From contig QEOQ01000688.1 of assembly GCA_010279815.1 (NCBI GenBank), positions 920,525-984,524 of the forward strand: DNA of 64,000 bases, read 5' to 3'. The position numbers and the translations under genes are program-made. Below, one piece after another: positions 49,401 through 59,983 of the stretch. Source of the stretch: Brachionus plicatilis (Eukaryota; Rotifera; Eurotatoria; Ploima; Brachionidae). The notes under the pieces are model-generated. The model ran no database searches. It saw only the letters and a program-made list of their open reading frames with translations, and had not been told where the DNA came from. Each line of letters begins with the position of its first letter. Positions within the stretch are counted from its first letter, which is position 1.

Positions 49401-52400
49401 AACATACTTTATTGCACCTTTTTCACCTAGAATAAAATTTTTAATTTCTATTTTTTTTAGTAAATCAAATCAATAATCTATTTAAATCTTATTGATTCTT
49501 TATTTTTTGTCAAAGTTTGTTGCATTTTGTTGCAGTATTCTTTCTAATATTTTTTATCAACTTCAATTTTGATTCATTAACAAAATGAAGAATTTTTGTT
49601 AAATTTGTATTTGAAATTCACAATACCTAAAACATGATTAACAAGTATATTAAATATTACAAGTTTAACACTTATTTTCAACTATTAAAAATGTCACAGA
49701 TCAAGTTAGATGAGAAATTTGCAACATTTGAAGAATTGGAAGCTGAATTTCAGAATTTCAAAAATCTTGATCATGTAAGCTTTGTACAAAAAATTAAATT
49801 TGAAATGTGAATTTTTTTCTAATTATTATTTTCTTTTCTAATAAAATTTTTCACACATATTTATTTTTTTCTAGCTTAATTATTATTTAACAGATATTTT
49901 ATCTTTCTTTAGATAATTTAATTTTCAGATAATTATCTTTCACAAGACATTGCTACGGAAAGATATTTTATCTGTACGTAGCATCTTCTTTAGAATTAAA
50001 AAAAAAAAAAATTTATTTTTACATGTATATGGTATTTCGATGTCAGCATCTTTGCCAGCCTTTACTTTAATTACTTTAGGTATGGAGCTCATGTCAACGC
50101 GGGGCAATTTTTCGCATTCTTTGACTGTGAGATTACATTTGCTGGAAAGTTCATCCACATGCACAATGAACTCGCCAGCGTCTTTTAGACTCAAATTTTT
50201 GATTGTCAACTTATGAATAGTTCCCTCGGATATGATTACATATCTGTGGGCAAATCTTTCCTCATTTGGATTGATGTTACGGCCATTTCTAATCCATCTG
50301 CATCGTTGATCTGATTTGGTAACCTCCACTGCTAATTCAATAGTGTCCTCTTCGATTGCCTCAGTGTCTGCCAACTCTTTGACAAATTTCAATGCTGGTC
50401 TGACAAAAAGCTCGGTGCCAGTGGTGACCACGCCACACTTGCACTCATAGCGACCTCTATCTTTTATGGAAGCTTTTTTGACTATCAATTTTCTCTTAGT
50501 GTCAATGACGACCACTTCATATTTGTCAGCATCATCTTCGGGATCAATTTTCTAAAATTCATAAAATAAATGATCATTTTATTTTTCTCTCTTTTTCTTT
50601 TACTTTTCCCTCAAAGTACCAATCACACTCAGCATCGGGGTCCTCAATTTCGCACTCCAGTTCACCATTTAAGCCTTCATGAGCCTCTACTTGCTGTGGC
50701 AACCGCTTGATAAACTTAAATGCTGGCTCTTCCACATACAAATAGCAGCTGGTTCTTTCCTCGTCATCAATGGCGCACGAGTACTCACCCTCGTCTTCTT
50801 TGATGTTTTTGGTGATTCGCAGCGTGCATCTACCTGACAATTTTTCTTGCGTTAACTTGTATCGCTTGTCGTCAGGCTTGATCACTTTGCCATTTTTGTA
50901 CCAAGTGGGTACACACTCATCATGGTTGACAAAGCACTCAAGAACTGTGTGCTTGGTCCTAAATACTTCCATTTTAACCGGAAGTTTTTTCAAGAACTCA
51001 AATTTGGGCTTAGCAGCTTTTAAAAAATTAATTAAATTTTAAAAAAAAAATTTTTTTATCTAAAAAAAAAATTATTTACGAGTGACAGTCAAATAGGCGA
51101 ATGTTTCGACCTCATTCACTTTGCACACATACTTTCCCTCATCATCAGGATTTAACTTGTTAATTTTAATTTTGTAATTAGCGCCTTCGGTTTCAATGTG
51201 GTATTTGAAGCCGTGGAAAATTTCCTGCTTATTCTTGTACCATCTTAGCTTTCCGCCAGTTTTGCAGAAAGTGCAATCAAAGCTAACCGAGCCATCTTCC
51301 TCCAGAGCATGGGTGTCAACCAGGGTTTTAACAAACTTTTCCGGCTCCTTTCAAAAGTCAAAGTTTAATAAAATGAACTGCGATCACATCCGCAATTACT
51401 TCACTCAAGTCAACATCATGCAAAAGTTAATCATGCTGAAATAAATAATGATCACTTGGAGAAAATGATGAGGAAAATGGGAAATGATCGTAATAGCATC
51501 TTTTAAAAAAAAGCAAAATAAAAAAAGCATGCCAATTAAATGACAAGTTTAGAATAGCATCATCAAAATGACAAAAAAAATTGTATAATTAAAATAGCTT
51601 TATTAAAATAAATAGTACAAAATATCATCAGTTTTAATTATCTAATTAATTAATTCACAAATCACAATAAAACTAATTTATTCAAGATATATCGAATGTC
51701 CAACTCCTTTGTGTAATTGCTATCTTACCATTTCTTCTTTCTTTCCTGAACTGATCAATACTTAAACATTTTCACCTGTCATTACTTACCATATGTCTAT
51801 TTTAATTGTCTTTTTTATTATATTTAATTTTTTTTTTTTTTTATTTTAATTTTATTTTTTTTTTATTTGAACAGATAAAACAAATAAATAATAAATATTC
51901 ATTTCAACAAATCGTTTTTAATTTTCTTTTAACTTATTTATCCTTTTTTTTAATTTTTATTATTTTTTTTTTTAATCTTATTTAACTTTATTTTATTTTT
52001 AAATAAATAAATAATAAATAGCATCTAATTTTTTATTTGGATCATAGTTTTTCATTACATTGACTGTGGAATCGTCAACAGTCTTTGAAATTTTAACTTA
52101 TTTACCCAATTCTAACTGTAGCCAATTTGTTTCCATTTTATTAATTAATCTGCGTGCTATTTTTAAGTAGCTATTTTAATTACTCAATTTAAACTATGCT
52201 ATTTTGAGCATTTTTTTGTTGTCAGTTAAACAAATAAATAAAATAAATAAATTTGTCATTTTATGAAACTTTATATTTGAATATGGACTCGAGGAAAATG
52301 TGGACTTTTGTGGCCAGACAAATTGGATCTGCTAAAATTGTGGATAAATTAAGCGATGATTTGGATCAACAACAATTATAAAAAAAAAACTATTCAAATT

Positions 52401-55400
52401 ACATGAGATTTGACCGATTTTTTCAAAACAGGTCGCTATAAAAAATTTTAAAATTTATTTTTTTTTTTCAATTAAAAGAGACTCATAGATAGAGATCGAG
52501 AGAGATAAAAGAGGACTGTTAGTTGGTTAGTGTAAACTGAACACTGTTAGTTTAAGTATCTAATATTTGATTAACCTTAACAGTTCGCTTGCTTTTTGAG
52601 AGAACTGGCCAGTCGGGGATCAACTCGGCCAACGATGTGCGTCTCGAGTTGGAATCCCTGCGGACTTTAAGTGAATTATCTGGCTTTTCTACATGTTTCA
52701 TTGATGTACGACGATTCTCAATTTGTGAGTTACGTCTACTCGATGATTTAGCTCCATTATCTTTCTGTTAATTTATAAAATTTTATTTTTTTTTTGTCCT
52801 CTTTTTTGATCAAAATTTTCAAAAAAAAAAATAAAAAAAAAATCTCACCTCAAATTCATCCTCGTTCTTTTCTGGGACTAAAATAAAAAAAAAAATTATT
52901 AATTTTCTAATTTGAGCTTGGATTACTAATTAAGCCGTATTTAAGCATAAAAAAGCGAAAGCGGAAATAAAAAGCGTTCAAAGCGAACTATAAGCGTTTG
53001 CTACGCATGCAATAAGCGACTAAGACCTAATGAGAACAGACCTTGTCTCAGATCGACTCTTTCTCCAGATTCACCATCTACTTTATTTTTGGCATGTTCT
53101 CTATGCTTAAGCAAATTCCTAAAATCAATACCATCGTCTTTACCAGCTGTTTTTTATGTTCATTAAGTCATTTAAATAATGGAATGGAATTTAAAGTTTA
53201 AGTTTTACATTTGACAAAGATGGAGAACGTGGCTCGTTCCTCTCCACTAGGGTTGCTTATTTTCAAAGTGTACTTTGACTCATCGTCAGACTTAGCCTTT
53301 TTGATTGTCAGACCTACAACGCCTGTAGATTTGTCGCATTCATAGGTGAACTTGGGGCCTTCGAACACCTTTTTTTCACCTTTAAGCCAGGTTACTTGTG
53401 GAAACGGATTACCATCCACCACAGCTTCGATGAAGTCACTAGAGCCCTCTATAATGAGCTTGTTTTCTGGTTTTTCCAAGAAAACAGGCGCCATTGCGTC
53501 AGCGTGAGCCTCTAGATTAGGCTTGACTTTGCGCACGCTAGGAGCCACTACACTTGATTTACGATGGCCCACTCTGGCTTTAAATTGATTAAGAAGTCAT
53601 GATTAGAAAGAATTGGAAAGAACGGCTTTGGACAAAAAAAAGGAAATGATGTAAAGCTAAAAATTACCTCCTGATTCGTCAATAACATCTAATTTGATGG
53701 CTGGCTGAGATGTTTTGCGGCTGCCTGGTCCTGTCGGGGTCGACTCTCCGCTGCTTGGCGGCGGAACTTTAAGTGGTCTGCGAGGACCTTCTTCTTCGTA
53801 AATTGGGGCTGTTTTTTTATTTAAAAATTTTTTTAGAAATAAATGAAAAATATTTTTTGTCACATTTAAAAAATGAATAAAATAAATTTTTTACAGTGCC
53901 GATTTAACACGTGGATTTCTGGTAGTTTTACGTAAATTTGCGTAAATTTTCAAAGAAACAGTAGAAAAAAAAATAACACAAATCCATGTCGATTAAGAAA
54001 AGTATATAATTCTTAAAATTTAATAGATTAAATTTGTGTTATTTTTTGTTTTAGAGATAATTGATATAGTGTTGAATAAATATGGCGGATGGTCGGACTG
54101 CTAGTTTATTATGAAAACTAAAAATTTCTAAATTTTTTTTTCAAAAAATACTTTTTTTTTCAAAAAATACTTTTTTTTTACTTAAATTTACGTAATAATA
54201 AGTAAAAAATAGTTAAAAAAAGTAACTTTGGTAAAAATATAAACAAATAAATAGAAAAATTTATTAGAAAATAATAAAAAATTCAAAAAATTTAGCTTTT
54301 TTTTTGGCCTTTTCATTTTTACCAATTTTTAAGTAAAATTACTTAAATTCACTTTTTGATACATAGTAAATTTACGTAAAATTACGAGAAATCCACTTGT
54401 CAAATCGGCACTGTAAATGAGAAAATCACATAAATTTATTTTTTATGAATTATAATTATGTCATATAAATTTATTCATTTTAAGTTAATTTTGAGTTTTA
54501 CAACAATGAACTGACTCATGGAAATTTTTGGATTTTTTTTCAATTTTTTTTAAGATCCAACTTTTTTATTCAAAAAAAAAGGAACGATCATAAAAATTCA
54601 AATAAAAATTTAATTAAAAAAGTTAAGAAACAAAAAATAATTTTTTTGAGTTAACTAATTTTAAAATGATTAAAATTTTTTTTTGACAGATTTAGTTCTA
54701 TATGATGTTTATTTCATTTTCATTTTTTTTTGTTTTTAATTCTCAACCCTAAATCTGAATATCTTCTGCAAGAATGATTATTTAAATTTAGCTGAACTAA
54801 TGGCGTTGTGAACTCGAGTATATGAAAATTTAAATTAAACATAAAAAAATTTAACATAGTACAATATGCTTGTGCTGCGCTTTTTTAACCAAGAGCTCAA
54901 AACGACCAAAAATCGAACATTAATTAGATTCCACTTGATTGATTAGAAAAAATTAAAAATTTAATCTTTAGACAAATTTCTTTAATTTTTAAATAAATTC
55001 TTCAAAAAAGAAAATATTTTTGTTCAATTTCTTCAAAATTTCACAATCCATGAATTGAAGTGGTTCAATTTAAAGCAACTTAACTCATCCTCATAAATTT
55101 TCTCACGAAGTAAATTTTTTATTTTTAACTTTTTTTAAGAAAAAGATAAATCGGTTCTGAAAATTTTAAATTAATCCTAATTAAATGTATAATCTTTGAT
55201 TAAAAAGTGATTGTGCTGTTTGATTAATTATTTTCTAAGTTCTGAACACTTAAGTCAAAAATTATTCATCTAATACTTTTACATTTTCCATAAATAATTT
55301 ACTTTTTCAAAATTGATTCAATTTTTTTTTCAAGATTTTTAAGATTTAAATATAAAAATTAAGTACTTATGCCTGATTGAGCTGGTGCAGCTTCTGGTGC

Positions 55401-58400
55401 TGGTTGTTCAGCTTGTTTTTTGGCATCAGACTTGCGCTTTTCTTTGCGGACCTCTTCTTCAGTCTTGGCCTCTTCTTTTTGCTTAGGTCTGTTTCTTTTC
55501 ATTTTTCCTTTCTTTTCCTTGATGGTTATTTTGAACGAAGATGTTTGTGAGCCAGCCTCATTCCACACTTCACAAGAATAATCGCCCGAGTCCTCAGTGT
55601 AAGCGTCGTTAATGGTCAATTTGGCAGTTTCGCCATTCAACTCCATGTTAAAATCTTTGGACTTGCGTATGACTTGTTTGTTCTTAAACCAAGTAATTTC
55701 TGGTTTTGGAGAACCGACCACTTTGCATGTTACTGTAATTCGATCGCCGTCCAAACCAATTTGATCCTTGGGCTTTTCCTTAAAAGCAGCTGGTACTGCG
55801 GTGGTCTTTTTTTCCTCGGGCTTCTTCTCAACTGGCTTTTTCTCTTCGGGTTTCTTTTCTTCGGGCTTTTTCTCTGCTGGCTTCTTTTCCTCGGCTTTTT
55901 TTTCTTCCTGCTCGCCCTCAAAATTAAATTCAATGACCACTGAATTTTCGCCCTTGGCATTCTTGGCCGTACACTTGTACTTTCCAGCGTCTTGTGGCAC
56001 AACTTTATCAATCTCGAGTATGATGACATAAATGTTTGTTTGACTGTCGTCAATGTCGATCAAGAAACGGCCCTCGTTCTTGATGCTCTTTCCGTCTTTG
56101 GTCCACACAATTTGAGGTTTGGCTTTCGATCCGCAATCCACTTCGAACACAATACGCTGATTCTTGCTCTCTTTGATTATTCTCGGCTGGCCCAAAAACA
56201 CTGGCTTATCTTCTTGACTAAAAAAATAAAAATTTATTTTTTTTTCTTTTTTATTAGATATTGTATATTTTATATTGAATTAACCTCCTTTTAAGGAAAA
56301 GTAAATTTAAAAGTTCCAAAAAAAAAATAAAGATAAAAATTGAATTATTAAGTGAGAAAAAAAAACAAAAATACAAAAAGGCATCTTTAGATAATTGAAC
56401 AAAACATATTTTAGTTGATTAGTAAAAAATTTAGAAAAACAAGAATATTGTATATATTTTTTAATTCTTGTATTAAGTATTTAATTTTTTTTGCACGTCT
56501 TTTGAAGAAAAAAAATTTTTTTTATAGAATAATGTTAAAATTCTTTATTGTTTTTTTTTAAAGAATAGAATATGTAAATAAAGAATTTAAAATTTTTAGA
56601 TAGTAAAAAAATTTAAAGTTATCGATATATCATCCAAGCGGCAATTGAATTAATATGAAGAGAATTGATTACCTAAAACTCAGTACATAAGCTTGAGTTG
56701 AATTGGATTTGAATACCAAACCCAAAGGTAAAGAAAATATTCTGAAGTAGATGCTCCTGAAGCCTAAGTTGTTCATGGTCCATTTAGTATTGCCCAATCT
56801 TCAGCTAGTTTTTCAGTCAATAATTAAATTTCTGAGGCTGATAAATGTAGCCGAATGTGTGCCGAGGAAGTTTATAAGAATAAGGTGTGTTTTATTCTAT
56901 GAAAGTTTTTTTTATTTTGTAATTACTTAATTTCATACTATTTTTTTATTCTATCAGATTAATTTTTATCTTAATAAAATTTAAATTGTTTATATTCTTT
57001 GAAAAATATGTTTTAATAAATTAATTTAATTTTATGATGTAGATATAAATAGAAAAAATTATTTCTGAATAAATTAAAATTAATTCTTTCTTCTAAATTA
57101 ACTTAAAAAATTTTGAATTTTGGAACAAAGAACAAAAATCTTAGAATGAAATAGCTATGAGTCTAGACATTTTTCTGCAAAATGTATCAGCTGATACAAA
57201 CTTTGTACCACCCAAATCAAGTCTCTGTAATAACTCTGAAATTTAATTTTAATGATTTTCTAATACATTAAGGGCTTTGCAGACTTGCAGAGATTTTGCA
57301 GAGACTTAATTTGGATGGTACCATGTTTGTATCAGCTGATTCATTTTGCACAAAAATTTTCAAACTAACAGTAAAAAAGTTATTATATTTTAAAATTGTT
57401 GTTATTGTTATTTGATCCAACATTCACGATGCCAAAAAAAATTAAAATTTTTTTTTAATTCTATGATTAAATATTAAAAAAAAAAATTTAAATTTAAAAA
57501 AACTTACACTTCTACATTCAAATGAATATTAGCATTTGTTTGACCAGATTCATTCTTGGCCTGCACTTTAAACAGACCACCATCAGCAGGAGTAAAGTCC
57601 GAAATCTCCAAAGTTAATAGATAAGAATTGTCCGCTTCTTTTTTAGTCTCGATCTTGTATTTCTTGTCACTTTTCAAAGCTTGCTTTTCTTTGAACCAAG
57701 AAATCTGAGCCTCTGGCTTAGCTCTAATTTTGACCTGAATGCGAACCGTCCTTTTCACTTCGTCCTTAATAATTTTGGGCTTTTCAATAATAGATGGCGG
57801 CAGTTGGTCCCCTTTGTTCAGGCCGGCTTTATTGCCTTCGAACTGCAAGAAAATATTTGCCACACATTCTCCCAATTCGTTAACTACAACACATCTGTAT
57901 AAGCCAGCATCTGTGTTTTTGGGATTCTTAACAAACAAAAAAAAGGTTAAAATCATAAATTATTCGGTTTTTATTTTTTTAATGCGCCTCAATTGCGCTT
58001 CAAAAAGCTACTAGGCTTACCTTAATCTCTAAACTCAGTCTGTATTTGTCAGAAGAGATCTTTTCTGTTGTGGTAATAAATCTAGAGTCAATGTCATTTA
58101 GATCTTTGGTGTCCAAGAACCATGAGGCGCTCGGGGTCGGATTCGCCTCTAGTTCTAGCTGAATCAGCAAAGACTCCTGGCTCTGATTAACCAAAGGTTT
58201 TGATATAAAATGGGGTGCAATACCATCAGGCAATCTTTTTGAGAAATAAAAAAAAAATTAAAATTTTGGAAAAAATAGAGAAAAATTTTAAATTTTTGAA
58301 AAAATTAAAAAAAATATTTATTTACTTGGCATTTCTTTTCGATTCAATATTGAGTTTAATATTGGCATCGGCCTCACCATGCGAGTTCTTGGCAACTACT

Positions 58401-59983
58401 TTATAGTCGCCCGAATCTCTGGCGGTGAGATTGTTAATTTCCAAAATGATGGTATGAGTTGTGCCTTGGCTCAGAATGCGTTTCTTGTACTTGGCTGGGT
58501 TGTTTAAGACAGAATTGTCCAAATACCATGTAAAAGTTGGCAGTGGTTGGGCGTCGAGCTTGCACTCGAAAAAAATTTTGTCTTCCAATTGACGAATGAA
58601 GGGCTTTTGGACAAAAACCGGCTTGCCGCCTGCGCTAGGTGGCGCAGCTTCATCGCTATCAAAATTAAGAGTGATGGAGGCGTTCGACTCACCCAAGCTA
58701 TTCTTAGCCTGTACTTTGTATTTGCCCGCATCTTCCATGGCCACATCGTCGATCTCAAGACAAGCAAAGTACATGTTGTCGGGCAATTTATCACAATAGA
58801 TAAGAAAACGTCCCTTGTTGGCTATCGGCTGGTTGTCTCTGAACCAGAATATTTCTGGCTCAGGGTCTGCCTTAATTTTGCACTCGAAGCACAATCGTTT
58901 GCCGTCGGCATCCGATTTGATTGTCGGCTTTTGGGTAAAATTAGGAGCAGTGCCATCTTGGAGTCTTAAAAAATTTTCTTAAATAAAAACCCAAACTGAA
59001 AAAAAAAATTTTATTTACCCTTTTTGAGCAGTTTCGGCTGAAAAAAATTAGAAAAGAAATTAAATTTTTTTTTCAAAATTTTTTTGGTATTTTAAAATTT
59101 AATACAAAATTTCCATTACAAAAAAAAAATATATATCTTTTGTTCCAATAATTAAAAACTCTAGTTTCACCTACTACGGAATTTTACGATTTTTAAAAGT
59201 ATATAAAAACAAAGAGCAATTAATTAACCATTGGAAAAAAAATTAAATTTTTTTTTTTAAATTTTTTTGGCATTTTAAAATTTGATACAGAATTTCCATT
59301 ACAAAAAAAAATATAATTTTTGTTCCTATGGTCAAAAAATCTTGTTTCACATACTGCAAAATTTTACAATATTTAAAAGTATTTAAAAACAAAGAGCAAT
59401 TAATTAACCATTGGAAAAAAAATTAAATTTTTTTTTTAAAATTTTTTTGGCATTTTAAAATTTGATACAGAATTTCCATTACAAAAAAAAATATAATTTT
59501 TGTTCCTATGGTCAAAAAATCTTGTTTCACATACTGCAAAATTTTACGATATTTAAAAGTATTTAAAAACAAAGAGCAATTAATTGACCATTTGAGCAAA
59601 AGTTATAATTTTTTTTTTTTGTATTAGGAAGGAAGTTTTGAAAAATTTTCACACTGCCAAATTTTTTTATTGTTGTTACCTGCAAAATTGAGAGCAATGG
59701 CTGCTGACACTTCGCCAAGTCTGTTCTTGGCCGAAACCTTGAATTGTCCCGAGTCATCCGAAGTTAAATTGTCGATGACCAAGTACAAATCGTACAGATT
59801 GTTGCCTTTAGGCTCCACTCTCGACTTGACTCTAGCGGACTCTGCTATTTGAGCATTTTCCTTGGACCATTTTATTTCGGGCTTGGGACTTGCTTCGATT
59901 TGGCAATGAAACTCCAACTTGTTTCCATTATCCAACTGCTGTAAACTTGGTTTAACTGTAATTCTGGGAGCCTTATCGCTCAT
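32865..59983 (-). CDS. unc-22: twitchin (titin-family giant muscle kinase)
   Basis: A complete gene. Twenty-eight exons, all with GT-AG borders and agreeing phases, give about 4,850 aa from ATG 59983 to TAA 32865. Twitchin is a thick-filament sarcomeric protein; its kinase is autoinhibited and thought to be mechanosensitive. Order: 13 Ig domains, then an Ig/Fn3 array (8 Ig, 15 Fn3), a Ser/Thr kinase, and 5 Ig. The domain order around the kinase, HLD in place of HRD in the catalytic loop, the post-kinase SSLRKLRPKEY and the five-Ig tail match C. elegans and insect twitchin, not vertebrate titin or obscurin. It is shorter than nematode twitchin (about 30 Ig, 31 Fn3), mainly through fewer Fn3 repeats. 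Introns range from about 50 nt to 1.9 kb and carry many fold-back elements. The symbol follows the C. elegans orthologue. Exons are listed in the sub-regions. Confidence 0.95.
34498..35760. repeat. tandem ~330-bp repeats in a twitchin intron
   Basis: Three units start near 34498, 34829 and 35153, each opening AGAGTAAAAAAAAGT. Each later contains TTTTTAGTTTTACGG, then CGTCAATTTACG (or a diverged form), and closes TTATCGTAGCAGTA-like. The third unit is longer and interrupted. The motif set (TTTACGTAAA) recalls the MITE family at 53895. The array fills the intron between the Ig22 and Ig23 exons. Confidence 0.7.
35796..37310 (-). other. twitchin kinase domain and regulatory tail
   Basis: Exons 37310-37013, 36955-36614 and 36463-35796. 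Kinase features in order: glycine loop GSGAFGVV, catalytic Lys in FAAKF, ITEFLSGGELFEKI, HLDIKPEN catalytic loop, DFG in KLVDFGLACKL, EFAAPEI, then the C-lobe LSGLSPFGG and ALEHPWLMDD. All residues needed for catalysis are present. The kinase ends near 36262. The autoregulatory tail follows (QIPSSKYDSIRSKIKDKY, SSLRKLRPKEYKIYN), and then Ig22 (FVIKPRNQQVQEGQSATFNC) with the ASSPPVVSWYQSG motif, which is highly conserved in twitchins. Confidence 0.95.
37943..38180. repeat. near-perfect palindrome upstream of the kinase exon
   Basis: AATAATCAATATTATTGAAA and TGCTGATATTTGGTGCAAAA at 37943-38007 are mirrored at 38115-38180 with about one mismatch over 65 bp. The centre holds about three copies of a 32-bp unit (TTTTCTAAAAAACTAAAAAA plus a variable A/T part). 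It lies in the 1.2-kb intron between the Fn15 exon and the kinase exon. Confidence 0.8.
40691..40765 (+). repeat. partial copy of the GGTATTGTGAATTT fold-back family
   Basis: It starts GGTATTCTGAAATTTAAATT and continues CAATTTGAACAAAAATTCTTCATTTTTTGA, the left arm of the elements at 17379 and 49299. No right arm was found close by. It lies in the 1.3-kb twitchin intron between exons 23 and 24. Confidence 0.55.
44535..44850. repeat. fold-back element in a twitchin intron
   Basis: The left arm GCATTGTGAATTTTGGTACA and AAAAACAAAAAC, followed by GGCCAAAACATGTTCTGTAA, pairs with the right arm TACAGAGCATGTTTTGGTCC and TTTTTTGTACCAAAATTTAC. The arms are about 130 nt and imperfect. The terminus resembles the GTGAATTT family at 17379 and 49299. 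Confidence 0.7.
49299..49624. repeat. fold-back element in a twitchin intron (same family as MICU1 intron)
   Basis: The left arm TGTGAATATCAAATACAAAT, then GAACAAAAATTCTTCATTTT, pairs with the right arm TGAAGAATTTTTGTTAAATT and ATTTGAAATTCACAA. Inner ACTGCAACATAG / TGTTGCAGTATT also pair. It is the closest relative of 17379-17719. Confidence 0.8.
50023..51347 (-). other. twitchin Ig9-Ig13 region
   Basis: Exons 51347-51080 (Ig9), 51016-50604 (Ig10 and the start of Ig11) and 50551-50023 (the rest of Ig11, Ig12, the start of Ig13). Motifs: EPEKFVKTLVDTHALEEDGS, KFEFLKKLPVKMEVF, AFKFIKRLPQQVEAHEGLNG and RPALKFVKELADTEAIEEDT, each with the Ig Trp (LRWYKNKQ, PTWYKNGK, CDWYFEGK, CRWIRNGR). This is the characteristic string of related Ig domains that precedes the first Fn3 in twitchin. 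Confidence 0.9.
52576..53146 (-). other. twitchin serine-rich linker exons
   Basis: Three small exons, 53146-53042, 52877-52849 and 52764-52576, encode DDGIDFRNLLKHREHAKN, then PEKNEDEFE, then a basic Ser/Arg stretch that contains RRNSQIE, RRTSMKH and RRDSNSRRTSLAELIPDWPV. The last motif matches the linker of other twitchins, where RR.S sites of this kind are known protein kinase A targets in molluscan twitchin. Here it is an inference that these sites are phosphorylated. Confidence 0.8.
53895..54413. mobile_element. mariner-type MITE (519 bp) in a twitchin intron
   Basis: TA flanks both ends. The termini are inverted: CAGTGCCGATTTAACACGTG on the left against CAGTGCCGATTTGACAAGTG on the complement of the right. 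Imperfect homology continues for about 50 bp through TTTTACGTAAATTT. A TA duplication with CAGT-type ends is typical of Tc1/mariner elements. There is no transposase. Relatives end at 4189 and about 20283. Confidence 0.8.
54803..55049. repeat. diverged fold-back element in a twitchin intron
   Basis: The left end GCGTTGTGAAC and right end TTTTTGTTCAATTTCTTC...TTTCACAATCC resemble the GTGAATTT fold-back family, with a central AATATGCTTGTGC block. Heavily diverged, so assignment is tentative. Confidence 0.35.
57169..57357. repeat. fold-back element with TATCAGCTGATA core
   Basis: The left arm TTTTTCTGCAAAATGTATCA, GCTGATACAAACTTTGTACC and CAAATCAAGTCTCTG is mirrored on the right (AGAGACTTAATTTGGATGG, TACCATGTTTGTATCAGCTG, ATTCATTTTGCACAAAAA). 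The arms are about 70-75 nt, and each contains the palindrome TATCAGCTGAT. It lies in the intron between the Ig5 and Ig6 exons. Confidence 0.75.
59060..59600. repeat. three tandem 180-bp repeats in twitchin intron 2
   Basis: AAATTAAATTTTTTTTT, TTTTTTTGG(C/T)ATTTTAAAAT, CAGAATTTCCATTACAAAAA and ACAAAGAGCAATTAATTAAC recur with a 180-bp period (starts near 59060, 59240 and 59420). Units 2 and 3 are almost identical and unit 1 is more diverged. They separate exon 1 from the 19-nt microexon. Confidence 0.85.

Larger units (their letters stand above)
53209..59983 (-). other. twitchin N-terminal Ig block (Ig1-Ig8)
   Basis: Exons: 59983-59680 (Ig1), microexon 59037-59019, 58964-58326 (Ig2, Ig3), 58234-58021 and 57926-57508 (Ig4 split by an intron, Ig5), 56217-55367 (Ig6, Ig7), 53808-53668 (linker), 53577-53209 (Ig8). 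Each Ig shows the cysteine or F-E-C strand, a Trp (EIFWFRDNQPI, FTWYLDNSV) and a D.G.Y motif (EDAGKYKVQAKN, DSGDYSCEVWN). The linkers carry the DG.AP.F..KP signature of twitchin. Between Ig6 and Ig7 is a run of EEKKP/VEKKP-type repeats (about 55800-55910) that looks PEVK-like and may act as a flexible spring. The linker PIYEEEGPRRPLKVPPPSSG precedes Ig8. Confidence 0.9.

Noticed and set aside
32865..59983. Titin, obscurin or projectin as the identity of the giant gene
   Set aside because: The five-Ig tail after the kinase, the kinase sequence with HLDIKPEN and SSLRKLRPKEY, and the RRTSLAELIPDWP linker point to twitchin. There are no RhoGEF or SH3 domains. Projectin is the insect name for a closely related protein, so this is partly a matter of naming.
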